Assembly: GCA_000333855.2 (NCBI GenBank)
Contig: CM007335.1
Location: 1-64,000 of the forward strand
From: Endotrypanum monterogeii
Taxonomy: Eukaryota > Euglenozoa > Kinetoplastea > Trypanosomatida > Trypanosomatidae
Reading direction: 5' to 3'
DNA: 64,000 nucleotides
Below the pieces are notes generated by a model, which worked only from the letters and a program-made list of their open reading frames with translations, was not told the origin of the DNA and did no database searches. Below are positions 32,060-42,811 of the stretch, in pieces (position 1 is the first letter of the stretch; each line of letters begins with the position of its first letter). Both the position numbers and the translations under genes were made by a program.

Positions 32060-32846
32060 AGGGGGAAGGGGCAGAAGAGACCAAACAATACAGAAACAAA
32101 GAGAGGAGTGATGTATATATATATATATATATACATATATGCATGCTTTGAGGTGAAGGGAAGCGCACATCTTGCAGGAGCAGAACCGAAACAAGTGTCT
32201 GCATCTTTACCGAAAGAAAGCACAAGAGCTTACGTCTCCAAAGCATATGTGCACAAATGCACATCAAAGCGTTCGGCCGGTGTCTCCCCTGCCCTGAACA
32301 GTGGTCGAGAGCAATTCTGAGAATCTCTCTCTGCAGTTGTACACTTCACCACTCTAAAGACACATACGCAGGAAAGGGTGAGTGTGTCTGGTGCCGATAC
32401 AGGCACGCATAGGGCGAGCAAGTAGGATCCGCCAATGTCTCCTTGACCTGCTTGCTCAACAATAATAATAAAAACAAATACACCTGCTCCTAGCCCTCCC
32501 TCCCCCAGAATGTCGGGGACGGGGGGAGGGAGAGCAAAGAGATCCACCATTTGTGCATGGGTACATTTGAATAGATCGATAGATTTGAATCCGTAGGGAG
32601 GAGGAGCAAATACGGAAGGCGAATGTCTGACATGACTGGACAAGTTTGTCTGTCTCAGAAAACTGCTCAGTCACAGGATAGCTAGATGTCGATGTATGAA
32701 AAAGCGACGGGAGAAGAAGATGGAAACGAAAAAGTAAACCGAGTCGAGAGAATAGGGGGAGAGACACGAGCCAGTGGAAGAAAGAAACGTGACGGTGCAA
32801 AGTATACAAGTCCTTGGAGACACACGCACATACGGGCATGCATTTC

Positions 32847-32910
32847 CTGCTGCTGCTGCTGCTGCTGCCCCTCTCCCTACCCTACCCTACCGTACCCTAC
32901 CGTACCCCTC
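32847..32910. repeat. (CTG)n trinucleotide run and adjacent CCCTA/CCGTA pentamers
   Basis: About seven CTG units, then about six pentamers alternating CCCTA and CCGTA. Both lie in the putative 3' UTR of the monooxygenase-like gene. Confidence 0.7.
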
Positions 32911-33032
32911 TGCGTCAACAGTCGTGAATGTACCGACGAGCCACTCCCCCTTCCCGACTCTGCCTCGATGAGCGCCTCCCCGGTAAGCCACACCAACACG
33001 CACATACACGTGCAAGTCACACACCGGTCTCG

Positions 33033-34727
33033 CTACACTTTGTTGCTAAAAAGAAGGTGCTGACGCTTGCGGTGGAGGGGCGCCATGGAGCGGAATTTAT
33101 GATAAATGCGCACCAGTGTGGACCCCATCAGCCACCTGTGGCGCTGCAGCAACTTGGAGGTGTACGTCGCGCGAGAGCTCACGCCTAATTCGCGCAGGAG
33201 GACATTGAAGTACACCGCCGAGTAAAGCCCCACTCTATCTTCACTGCAGAGGTGGGAGAGGGCTGGATGTTCACTCACCAATGCATCCTCCCTCGCGGAC
33301 ATCGCATCCGCTCCCTCGGGAAGCACCACACGTTCCGTAAACACGTAGGCGACGAAGCGCGATTGTGCCTCGAACAGTAAAAATGGAGGGACCAAACCAC
33401 CTTGGTAGCCCACTAGCGCCAAGGATGGCTTTGCGGACCAGAGCGTACCCAGGTACAGGCCACGCCGACTGGCGACTGCACCGCCATCCTCAGGGTCGCT
33501 GGAAATACTTGGCGAAGAACAGGAGGAGCAAGATGTGAGCAGAGGCTGATCGGCCTCGAGTACGTTGCGCACGTCTGTGTGTAGAAAAGGATATCGACGG
33601 GTGTAACCTGTGGCACAGATAACAGCGTCGACATTGTCGATAAACACCTCAGCAGAGAGGGCATCTGAAGATTTGCCTGGGCTATACACATCCTCGTGTG
33701 CACTAGTCACCAGGTCTGCCGTGCTCTGACGCGCCAACGGGCTTGCAGCGAAAAGTAGCCCACGACCATCGCCGCCAAGCGGTAGCCCCAGTGCCGGGAT
33801 ATTCTCCAGTCGGGTGTTGCGGTACTGCATCCACCGGCTGATGAGATCGTTTGCAGTGTGCACGTCGTTGCGCAGCCAAGGTAGCCGAGCTGCGAGAAGG
33901 AGGAGGCGTGTGGCCACATCAGTGACCACCCGTACATCCGACTCCTCTTTTCGCACCCGTCTGCACCACGAGGGCGTGGCCAAGGTGCTTTGACGGTGAG
34001 CGGCACTGAGAGAGGTACGCCCTAAGCCGTCCTGGGACATAGAAGACGGGGATGAAGAAGCTGGCGGAGTTATGCTCTGGTACACCTCCGCACCCATACG
34101 CTTGAGTTCAACGCAGTAGTCGTGAGCGGAGACACCGTTGCCAACGACGACAACACGCTTTCCATGGAAAGAACGGAAATCTTTTGCATGGGCGGCGTGA
34201 TACAGCTCTCCGCCTTCGCGGACGTATCCCTCAAGGGTCTCCTGCAGTCCAACAGGAAAGCGCACCTCCTGAGTCTGGCCGGTGCACACACACACCTTGT
34301 CGAAGGACCACTCCATGACATCTCCGTTCACAACATTTACAGATATGACTTTCCATGTGCCATCCCCGTGATGAAATCGGACAGACTCCACCTTCGTGTT
34401 GAACCGCGTCAGCCCTCGGACACCCTTCTGTGAGGCATACCGCTGCAAGTAGTGCTGGACCGCCGTGTGATGTGGAAACTGCGCAACCGCGTAATCGAAG
34501 CGAACATCACTGAACGACATGAGATCCTTGGGCAGCACGCAGCGCATCGACGGGTAAATAGGTGAAATGCAGCCGCGACTGGAATAAATCTCACGTGCGT
34601 TGCTAGACCAGATACCCCCTGGCTCCGGGGCAAGCTCGAAGCACGTGACAAGCAGTCCGCTTTGTCGCAGCACCGTACTCGCCACCATTCCAGCCGGGCC
34701 ACAGCCGATCACTGCACACGACTGCAT
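33033..34727 (-). CDS. Flavin-containing monooxygenase-like protein
   Basis: A 564-residue protein from the ATG at 34727. The FAD-binding Rossmann motif is right at the N-terminus: AVIGCGPAGM (residues 5-14), followed by ELAPEPGGIW (31-40), where FMOs have E-R-x-x-x-x-GG-x-W. A second dinucleotide motif, VVVVGNGVSAHD (192-203), should bind NADPH, preceded by a His-containing stretch (YHAAHAKDFRSFHGK) like the FMO fingerprint FxGxxxHxxxY/F. The ATG motif (ICATGY) appears in the C-terminal half. Class B FMOs oxygenate soft nucleophiles such as N and S, or carry out Baeyer-Villiger oxidation; the substrate here is unknown. Ser-rich insertions (around 235-260 and 410-430) lengthen it compared with typical FMOs of about 450-530 residues. 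A pyrimidine tract and AG lie at 34805-34841. Confidence 0.85.
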   Translation of the reverse strand: MQSCAVIGCGPAGMVASTVLRQSGLLVTCFELAPEPGGIWSSNAREIYSSRGCISPIYPSMRCVLPKDLMSFSDVRFDYAVAQFPHHTAVQHYLQRYASQKGVRGLTRFNTKVESVRFHHGDGTWKVISVNVVNGDVMEWSFDKVCVCTGQTQEVRFPVGLQETLEGYVREGGELYHAAHAKDFRSFHGKRVVVVGNGVSAHDYCVELKRMGAEVYQSITPPASSSPSSMSQDGLGRTSLSAAHRQSTLATPSWCRRVRKEESDVRVVTDVATRLLLLAARLPWLRNDVHTANDLISRWMQYRNTRLENIPALGLPLGGDGRGLLFAASPLARQSTADLVTSAHEDVYSPGKSSDALSAEVFIDNVDAVICATGYTRRYPFLHTDVRNVLEADQPLLTSCSSCSSPSISSDPEDGGAVASRRGLYLGTLWSAKPSLALVGYQGGLVPPFLLFEAQSRFVAYVFTERVVLPEGADAMSAREDALVSEHPALSHLCSEDRVGLYSAVYFNVLLRELGVSSRATYTSKLLQRHRWLMGSTLVRIYHKFRSMAPLHRKRQHLLFSNKV

Positions 34728-35894
34728 GAGGCCACGTGGCAAAGCCTCCCAACACGAAAATGATTCGGCACCGCACCTCAATATCTCCTGCTTTTGTGGA
34801 TGAGCTATTGATCATTAAAAAAAAAAAGAGGGGAAAGGGGGCAGCGGCGACTGACGCGACGCTTGGAGTCAAACGAACGCGATACGAAAAAAAAAGATTT
34901 TGGGCATGACGATTGAATAAAAAACAACTCAGCGAGGGCGCCGGCGGGTGAGACAATATTTGTACACTGAACTACCCACGGCACATTCACCCACAGATGC
35001 GTACACGCAGACTGGGAAATGAATTCATACTCTACACCCTCTGCAGCGCATCGCAGTGGGTCGGTGCACACGAGCGCCGAAGTGTGTCCCCAGCGTACGT
35101 GCATTAGCAAGCACATATGCAGCTCCCAAGACAGCCCCGAAAAGAAAAGAAAGGGGGCACGTAAAACAACAAATCCAGTGCCTACGCAGTCACAAATCCC
35201 CGTGCCCACGGAATGCTGCGCCTACCGGAAAACCGTCTATTTTCATTTGTTTGTAAGGTGGAGAGTATCTCCGAATGTAATTTGTCTTCTTTTTGCTGCA
35301 TCCAATATGCAAAGACTTCACGAGGGGGAGAGGGGTCTTGCACCTCCCTCCCCCCTTCTCGTGGTGTTTCAGCATGTTGGTGGCGCGGGATACTACACAT
35401 CAATTTGGAGAAAGAAACTAAACCGGTAAATGACAAAACATATAAGAAAGGTGAGGTGGGAAGCAAAGGCGGACACAAAAGCGCAGGAGAGCCAGTTTAC
35501 CTCTCCCTATTGTTGGAGCAGGCAGATACTGTACATCTAAGCCCCCAGGTCGTCGCGCACACGTAGCAGACTCGACTGCTTTCTCGTCTCATCATCAGGT
35601 GGCCTCCCTGTGCGCCGGGAGGGAGTTCACGCGGAGCAGCTCTGGCTACTTGCCAACAACTTCGCTCGAAGGAAAACGCGTCGACCTCCTCAGAGGAGGA
35701 GAGATGAAGCAAAGAGATGAAACAAGACGTGTGTGTGTCTGTGTGGTGGGGGGGGGGGGTATTCAGACCCACACTATCATCCACTCTGGCGCAGCAGGCG
35801 CGGGGCTGAGCCCAGCATATGCGCGTCACTGCAGCTCTCTTCATGCGAATCAATCGCCTCCCCATTTCATTCAGCCCCACCACCCCCTGCCAAC
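34728..35894. other. Intergenic spacer, no gene seen
   Basis: Short frames only. A poly-G run of about 11 lies near 35749. It holds the 3' UTR of the KY-like gene and 5' UTR of the monooxygenase-like gene. Confidence 0.4.
34805..34841 (-). promoter_or_regulatory. Candidate spliced-leader acceptor of the monooxygenase-like gene
   Basis: On the minus strand CCCCCTTTCCCCTCTTTTTT precedes AATGATCAATAG, with AG at plus 34805-34806, about 78 bases before the start. Confidence 0.45.
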
Positions 35895-38291
35895 TCAAGG
35901 CCTTCTAGCAGAGGATGCAACTGTGAAGTAGCCTCCGACGGGATCTGGCTGGTGTCGCACGATCTCCTCAGCCTCGGCGAATAGCGTGCTCGTCACGCCA
36001 GCTAACTTACGCATGGTTATGCCCTTTTCCCGCTCCACTGTCGTCTGCGGCTGAATGACGCCAATCACGGCAGGAGAGGTGAAGTGACGCACCTCCATGC
36101 CACCAAAACAGCGTTGAAATACCTCACCTCTGCGCAGAGACTCCGTGAAGTGGTTCAGTCGGGCCTCGGCGACGACTCGCTGCTGTTGCTCCACGAGAGC
36201 GGCACCCTTTTTCTTCTTCTCATTCAGCTTGGACTTTGAAACCGAGGTACTCAACACCGAAGAAGATTCTGGGGGCTCTGGGGAGGCTGCAGGAGCAACT
36301 CGCTGGCTGAGTGGTTGCCCGTGGTGATCCGGCGCACCGTACAGCACCCACACCTCCACATTGTCCCCCACACGCACATCCACGAAGTCCTCAAAAGCTG
36401 CTCGCTGTGGGTGAAAGGGCAAAAACGCGAGAAGAGTGCGAGTGTCGGTCTCAAAAGCGACTTTCACAACCGCAACAGCCAACACGTTGCTGCACGACGG
36501 CATGACGCAGAAGGCGTTCGACCCTGGTACAAGCTGCGAGCATAACGGCGTCATGAGGCGACAGACGGAAGGTGAGAGGTACTGGCGCGGCAGCACCGGG
36601 CACTTCTTCGGTGAATACCCAATGCGCATCTCGTACGACACCACCGGGGTAAACGCCGTTTCCCCAGGGACAGTGATGACCGCACTGTATGGATTGGCAC
36701 GGATAGGCCGCGCCCCAAAAACGGCCACGTAGTACCCCGCTTGTGGCACTGTCAGGGTGAAGGTGTCTGTGTTGGTGCTTTCCTCACGCTGATGCCACAC
36801 CCACTCAGCCCCCATGGGGGTTGTTTTTGAGAGGTCCTCAGGCAGCGACTGGAGAGTTCCCACATAGAGAACGCAACAAAGCTCAACTCTACTGGAGTTG
36901 TGATTCGCCAATGAAATGTGCACCGGCGACGCCGTGGCAATCACAACTCCACGCGTCGGGTGCGACGTCAACTGCAACCCGTAGTAATATAAAGCAGGCG
37001 TTGGTCGCGGCTTCTGACCCCACTGCACTACATTCATAGTGGTTCGTACAAGCGCCTTCTCTGGTTTTTCGGGGAAATGTGAACCCAAGAAAGCGCTGGG
37101 GTGGGCGAAAAAAAAAAAATTACGCCGCATCCCCTCCGGCAAAACAGAGCACATTTGGACAGGCTCGTTCGACGGCAATGTCCCTGCCTCCAAAGACAAC
37201 GAGGGCGACGGGGTGGCCACCTTACCCCGGCCGACCACGCCACCTCCCCGACTCCCTTTAGTCGCAACGGGCAACACCTCAGAGGCTGAAGAATCCGAAG
37301 GGTTGGAGGAACTGCGCAGCACCCCATTAGATAAGGCAGCTGAGACGTCGACAAGATACTTCTTCCCGTCAATGGTCACCATATTCCAGCTCCACTCAAA
37401 CGACTCCTCTGGGGACGCTCCCTTGAGTTGTCCCTCCACAACTTCACACGAGACACCAACACTGAGCAGCATGCGCATGTAAACCACAGCGAGAACAGGC
37501 ACTGATGCACGTCGCGTCTGTAGAGAAAGCGCCACTGGATCTGGGGGAGCAGCGGGCTCTTGCGCTGCTGTCACATCCTTCCCTTTTCGGGCCGTGCGGG
37601 AAGCCTTCCGCCGTGACGCTGTCGTCTGTTGCGAGGCCGATCGACCACCGGCCGCAGCAGCTTCACAGTTCTCGTTAGCCTCCGCCTCAGCACCCGCCAC
37701 ACTCATCTGGAGCGTCATGTGGGAGCAAAGCCAGATATACACGCAGCGCGCTTTCTTGATAGCGCATTGCGTTTCCGTCTGCCGCCAGGTAACAGTCATA
37801 AAGGGGGCTGCAAGCTGTTCTGCAATGTTCGACCACTCCGTGGCATCACGCAGTGCCCCAACGGCGCTGCACTGCGAGTCCGCCTCGGTGCGTAGGGCCT
37901 CCGAGAGACCCCAGCCAGCGACCTCATCGAGTTCGTCATGGGTGCCCACAGGAATCATTCGGTCCCGACAAACGTTCCGTGAAGCCTGCGTCTTTGATTT
38001 CAACTTTTTATCGCGGGATGCAACAGCAACCGCCGTCGGAAGGGAAGCCCCAATTTTGCTTTCCCGTTCAATGCTAAAGCCAAAGTGATGCAGGTAGTCC
38101 GCGTAGCGTGTGTGCGGAAGCCGCGCTGCGGCGTCTTCGGGGAGAAGCACGTGTGCCTCATGTAGCGAGGCACCGTATTCGAGGAGAGCAATAGAGGTGC
38201 TGATAGCTCCAGGGAAGCTAGCAGAAGCCTCCTCGCCTTGTTTAGCCGCTTCAGCCTGTGGCAGGGTGGTGGTCCCATTAGATGCCTTCAT
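35895..38291 (-). CDS. Transglutaminase/KY-like protein lacking the catalytic triad
   Basis: A 798-residue protein with ATG at 38291. Residues about 175-320 follow the transglutaminase-like pattern of kyphoscoliosis-peptidase (KY) proteins: KKARCVYIWLCSHM, then ASVPVLAVVYMRMLLSVGVS leading to CEVVEGQLKG, then EWSWNMVTIDGKKYLVDV. Aligning by eye, the catalytic Cys position is Val264 and the His position is Trp300, while the Asp (315) remains, so the domain should be inactive as a protease or transglutaminase. A low-complexity Ala/Ser/Lys insertion (about 200-255) splits the domain. Downstream lie beta-rich segments (about 450-690) that look like the C-terminal KY-type repeats, including two similar blocks with SNVLAV and YYVAVFGARP. 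Such proteins usually act as cytoskeletal scaffolds. Role here is inferred; the family call is moderately secure. Confidence 0.7.
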   Translation of the reverse strand: MKASNGTTTLPQAEAAKQGEEASASFPGAISTSIALLEYGASLHEAHVLLPEDAAARLPHTRYADYLHHFGFSIERESKIGASLPTAVAVASRDKKLKSKTQASRNVCRDRMIPVGTHDELDEVAGWGLSEALRTEADSQCSAVGALRDATEWSNIAEQLAAPFMTVTWRQTETQCAIKKARCVYIWLCSHMTLQMSVAGAEAEANENCEAAAAGGRSASQQTTASRRKASRTARKGKDVTAAQEPAAPPDPVALSLQTRRASVPVLAVVYMRMLLSVGVSCEVVEGQLKGASPEESFEWSWNMVTIDGKKYLVDVSAALSNGVLRSSSNPSDSSASEVLPVATKGSRGGGVVGRGKVATPSPSLSLEAGTLPSNEPVQMCSVLPEGMRRNFFFFAHPSAFLGSHFPEKPEKALVRTTMNVVQWGQKPRPTPALYYYGLQLTSHPTRGVVIATASPVHISLANHNSSRVELCCVLYVGTLQSLPEDLSKTTPMGAEWVWHQREESTNTDTFTLTVPQAGYYVAVFGARPIRANPYSAVITVPGETAFTPVVSYEMRIGYSPKKCPVLPRQYLSPSVCRLMTPLCSQLVPGSNAFCVMPSCSNVLAVAVVKVAFETDTRTLLAFLPFHPQRAAFEDFVDVRVGDNVEVWVLYGAPDHHGQPLSQRVAPAASPEPPESSSVLSTSVSKSKLNEKKKKGAALVEQQQRVVAEARLNHFTESLRRGEVFQRCFGGMEVRHFTSPAVIGVIQPQTTVEREKGITMRKLAGVTSTLFAEAEEIVRHQPDPVGGYFTVASSARRP

Positions 38292-38452
38292 CGCGAGATT
38301 TTGCTTCTCGAGAGGAACAGGACTCTACTATCCTGTGTGCACGACTGCCTGCCGCAGCCACTCGGAATGCACTGCAAGACAATCCCGATAATCTTAGATC
38401 CCCTGGGGGACCTCACGGCTTCTGTACCAGGAGCAATATATATGTATATATG

Positions 38453-38489
<37 letters not shown>

Positions 38490-39364
38490 GGGTGGAGTGG
38501 GAGAGAAGGGCCCAAGGCAAGATGAGACGGTGAGGAGGGAAACATGCGGGAATGCGGAAACAGCGACAAAAAGTGGACAGTATGAAGATATGAAACGCAT
38601 TTAGACCCCCTACTCCCCCCCTCCCCCCCCCCTGCAGAGTTCTGTTTCTCTGTGTGTGCATACCAGTCCTCTGTGGAGCACGCGGTGTCATCCCCGTGCA
38701 CGGTGGGAGGGGCGAGTTCACCATTCCGGCGTACTCACCTTGGAAAGAAGCGAGCACGGTCTCGTTGCATCATCCCCTCGCGAGTGCAACAATGAGGATC
38801 CACACACACACACACACACACATAGACAAACACACGAGGGGGGAAAGAAAAATAGAGAGAGGAGGGGGCGAGCATTGCCCTCCCCCCACCCCCTTTGTGT
38901 TTTTTTTTTTTTGGGGGGGGGGGGATCAGCATGGCTCGACACCCGTTCATGTAACTTGACGTTTTTTTCTTTTCCTGCGTCTCTGTGTCTATTCGGCTGT
39001 ACAACCTTGCTGATTGACGTTACGATGCGGTGCTTCCCTTCCCCCCTTCATTCACCCATGAGTGATTGCATGTGGGGGAAGGGAAAGGGAAAAAAAAGGT
39101 GGTGATCAACAAAAAGAAAGCGAAGCGACGGAAAGCAGCCCATCGCTTTCGAAAGCAAGGACGTCTTCGCGACCCAGCGTCACCACCTGCTTCGCTCCTC
39201 AACCTCAGTTGAGATATCGCCTTGTCACATCACACCCTACCCTCCTCCAGAGAACGCACACAATACACACACACACACCCTCTGCTGCCTATTAGACGCT
39301 ACTCCACAGCCGATTCATTGGACGCGGTGGCAGTTGCGATGACACTCGGCACCGAGGCAGGCAC
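38292..39364. other. Intergenic spacer with microsatellites
   Basis: (TA)n at about 38434-38486, (AC)n at about 38800-38821, a T11G10 block at about 38902-38923, no gene seen. Confidence 0.5.
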
Positions 39365-40255
39365 CTATTTTCGCTGATACATCTGCGCATAGGTAAATAA
39401 GGCCAACTCGAAGGCGTATATTTGGGTGGCTTTGCTGACGACGCTGCGTAATATTTGCGGAGCCAGTCCCTTGTAGAAGCCGAAGAGGCCGTCGACTCGA
39501 TAGATGTGCCGCAGTGTCGGCAGCACCCGCACGTAGTCGTGCTCCCCTGTCGTCTTGTTCACTGTCCGCAAATGGTTCATGACGACGTTGTACGGGTATG
39601 CCACACCCACTGCGACCAGCTTGGCTACCATTGTCAGAGACACCATGGTAGCAGAAGCCCACCAGAAGCTGCGCTCACCAAAGCCGCCCTCGTGCGTCGT
39701 GCGTTTGAGCAGCTCATACACAGTCCAAAAGCACCCTTCTTCAACAAAACGGCCCGCCACGTTGGTGACAGTTCCTCGGTAAAGCCCCCGCACGCCGTCG
39801 CGGCGCATGACGTCGCTAAAGACCTGACGTATGGTGAGCCTGTCATCTACCTGGACACGGGTTCGAATGAGAAACAGTGGAGACAGTATGAGGTTCGTTG
39901 TGGCGACGGCCCCAAAAGCACACAATACCGGCCGAATCTCCTCCCTCACCCCGATATCAGTGAGCTCGTTCTTTAGAATGCGGTACGTAGGGAGGTACAC
40001 AGCGTTGGATGGCATAGAAGCCATTATGTTGGCACCCAGACCGCGGCTGAAGGCGTGGAACACACCCTCATTGAAGAGATCCCGGGCAGTCAAATACAGA
40101 CTTTTGTGCATCTTGCCTGTGGCGGAGCGATCGACTGACAGGCGCACGCGGATAGTATCGAGCGGGTTCGTCACACAAGTCGAACAAATACCGGCAAACC
40201 CCCCCGCGAAGACCGAGACGAGGTTGTCCCCCTCTGTCCGAGATGTGGACATCAT
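39365..40255 (-). CDS. Mitochondrial carrier family protein with degenerate signatures
   Basis: A 296-residue protein from the first of two adjacent ATGs (40255). It has the size and threefold repeat of SLC25 carriers with six amphipathic membrane helices. The first signature is intact: PLDTIRVR at residues 31-38, after an Ala/Gly-rich helix (VFAGGFAGICSTCVTN). The second reads PLFLIRTR (126-133), with Phe for the acidic residue. The third reads PYNVVMNH (221-228), lacking both the acidic and the basic residue. GLYRG and GFYKG motifs after each repeat support the fold. Loss of two of three matrix salt bridges suggests an unusual transport mechanism or a non-transporting role. The substrate cannot be told. 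An AG preceded by a pyrimidine tract lies near 40346; the pyrimidine run directly before the ATG has no AG. Confidence 0.88.
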   Translation of the reverse strand: MMSTSRTEGDNLVSVFAGGFAGICSTCVTNPLDTIRVRLSVDRSATGKMHKSLYLTARDLFNEGVFHAFSRGLGANIMASMPSNAVYLPTYRILKNELTDIGVREEIRPVLCAFGAVATTNLILSPLFLIRTRVQVDDRLTIRQVFSDVMRRDGVRGLYRGTVTNVAGRFVEEGCFWTVYELLKRTTHEGGFGERSFWWASATMVSLTMVAKLVAVGVAYPYNVVMNHLRTVNKTTGEHDYVRVLPTLRHIYRVDGLFGFYKGLAPQILRSVVSKATQIYAFELALFTYAQMYQRK

Positions 40256-42811
40256 GATGCGCGGGGGGAGAACAGGGAAGAAAAGATAGAAAACGTTTGT
40301 GTATGCGCGAGGGGGAGGAAGAGGGGGAGTATGCACGGCCAACTTAGCGTGCGTAAGCGGAGCGAGAGGGAAAGGGAAAACAGAGCAGGGGCAGCATCAA
40401 CTGGGGCTGGAAGCCAAGACAGAGAAAAGGAGTCTTTGGAAGGAAACAAAAAGGGTTTTGTGATGTGAAGGAAATCCAAACAAAAAAAGAAGATATAAAC
40501 GCTCACACCACACACGTGCAAATCTCCCCATGTACCGGTAGAGGTGCAAGTGAGCGAGTGAGTGAGTGAGTGAGTGAGTGGGGGGAGGGGGAGGGGGGGA
40601 GTTTCTTTATGGCTTTCATGTTCATGTGATATACATGTGTTGAAAGAAAAAAAAAATAATATATATATATATATATATATATTCCACAGCAAGAGGAAGA
40701 GAAAAGGGAAGACAAATGAATAGAGCCGGAAGCAAAGCAGAGAAAAGGGGAAGTGTGGGTATGGAAGTGATCTACGTAGGGGTACACAAATAGAAGAAGA
40801 AAGGGCACACAGTAACACGCAACATATCGACCGTCTGATAGCTGACCCTATTGTTGGGTACAGATATGATCCCTGTACCAATAAAAAGGTGCTTGCCTCC
40901 GAGAAAGTCACCGCATCCTGTTAAAAAAAATAAAATTCATTGCGATCGGAGAGGGATCGAAGAGGGAAAGAAAGCCTCGACACTTCCTCCCCATCTCCCC
41001 TCTAGCATTCCTTATTCCTTCTTTCCATCACGCTGAAGCACATTTTTGCTTTCATGTACCTTCTAAATTCCAAGCAGACCTCTCTCAGTGGGCATAGGTA
41101 GGGATTCCTGTGAACCTTGGACCCGAGAGCCCACCCCCCTCCACCACCACCACAAGAACAAGCCAGCTGTGTTGAGCCCAGGGTCGACGCCTGGCGCCTG
41201 GCGTGAGGCGCGGTGCAATTAATTACCACCGACCATCACATATGAGGCACGGGGACTTCGGCAAATGGCGCTCGCTTGTCGTGCGGCAATAGCCTGCAAC
41301 ACTCACGGGAAAAAAATATCCGTGCCGCCACGGGCAGAAACTTGGAGCTTCGTGCAATGCGCTTCAGAAGCAGCGTCTCCGATTTGAAGGGCCACGCTGC
41401 GCACGAGACGTAATATCTCCTGAATGTATGAGGAATGGGCAGGGTGGGGTAAAGGTCAACGCCACGAAAGGAGAATTCGTGGCGGGGGGGGAGGGGGGGG
41501 AGGGGAGGGGAGGGGAGGGGGGGTCGCTCCGTGCGCCATTGCCGTTCCTCCTCCTCCTCTCTCTTTTTTTTCTTGCTGATACGCCGAGTGTAGATGTGAA
41601 CGAGTGATGAAGAATGAAAAAGCCCCATCGGAAATCGATGCACGCTCGACACAGACAGCAATTGAGGTGCTAATTGATCGAGTCTTCCGCGCGACGCTTC
41701 CTTGATCCGATACATGTACAGAGCTGGTATGAAGGTGGAGCGCCGTAGAGGATAGAAGGCGGAAGCCCCCGGTCGCTCCGAGACATCCTCGCTCTCGAAC
41801 CCCATCCTCCTCCCCTGCCACGAAGTCAGCACCATCATCCCGCATTCGACACCATTGCTGCTGTCCAAAGGAGCGCCGACATAAAATGTTGAGTGTGTAA
41901 CGAAAAAAGGAGGGGGAGGGAAATGACAAAAATGCGGGAATGAGTCTAGTTCCCAGCGAATGCGTCATTTTAGGTGTACACACACATAGACCCGGTGAAT
42001 TGAGAGGATGAATATTCAAGATGCACTGCCCTCGTTAGTAAATGCAGCATCTACGCGGGGCACATGTTGTGTGGTCATCCTCAAAGCGGGGACGCCGCCC
42101 CCTCCCTCCCCCCCCCCCACAGGCACTCATTAACCTAACTTTCCGCATCCACTGCCACCTGTACAGATGGGAAACGGTTCAGGGAACTCTTTTTTTTTTT
42201 TTTACGAGCTTGCCCGTTTCGGTTGGCGCGGTTGTCCGCTTTTACCATCTGTGTAATCTCTTCTTTTTCTACACTTTAGTTGACGCTTATGTACTTTGAA
42301 GAGCGAAGAAGGAAAGGAAGAAGGAGTGTGGGTGTGAGTGGGGGTGCCCTACACACATACAACCTCATCTTTTCCCCCGTTCTTCCTCCTCCCCCCCCCC
42401 TCGATTAACTCGCAGAGGAAAAAAAGCGAGTAATTATACGCTTTGTATTCATACGTGACGCACAACTCGGCAGCGCGAGTTGGCATATGTACGGAATGAG
42501 AGATAAAACAAAACAAACAAACAAAAAAAAAAGATCGACGCAGAAGATTAAAGCACGCTGTATTTCTGACCAGTGACCCAAGTCGGATTTGAGGCACAGC
42601 GTGAGAGAGCCACGTGATGGTTCCCCAAAGCGCCAAAATCTCACGCGTACAAGCGGAGTTCAAGAGGGAAGGCACTCGGGTCTGGCAATGCTGAAAATTG
42701 TAACTCAGCCGCGCTCAACACACACGCACACTCACGCCCACCCGCCCCCTCCACTTGGTCCCACCACTTCAATGCACACCTGCTGATGCTCGAGATTGGT
42801 GAGACACAACA
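40256..42811. other. Intergenic spacer, no gene seen
   Basis: Contains (GAGT)n at 40550-40581, (AT)n at about 40658-40682, a GGGGA-rich polypurine block at about 41483-41522 and several poly-A and poly-C runs. Frames are low-complexity. Confidence 0.45.
41483..41522. repeat. G-rich GGGGA tract, potential G-quadruplex
   Basis: Multiple runs of four to eight G separated by A. On the transcribed strand it reads as a CCCCT tract. Confidence 0.6.

Larger units (their letters stand above)
31333..33032. other. Intergenic spacer with several microsatellites
   Basis: No gene seen. Holds tandem GGAG units (about 31669-31694), (GT)n at 32022-32056, (TA)n at 32113-32133, (CTG)n at about 32847-32868 and a CCCTA/CCGTA pentamer array at about 32876-32910. 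Confidence 0.5.

Noticed and set aside
32876..32910. Telomeric repeat
   Set aside because: The units are pentamers (CCCTA/CCGTA), not the CCCTAA hexamer, and the array is internal. No hexamer array was found anywhere in the window.
40261..40284. Pyrimidine tract directly before the carrier ATG as the splice signal
   Set aside because: No AG lies between this tract and the ATG; the tract near 40350-40385 followed by AG is a better candidate.
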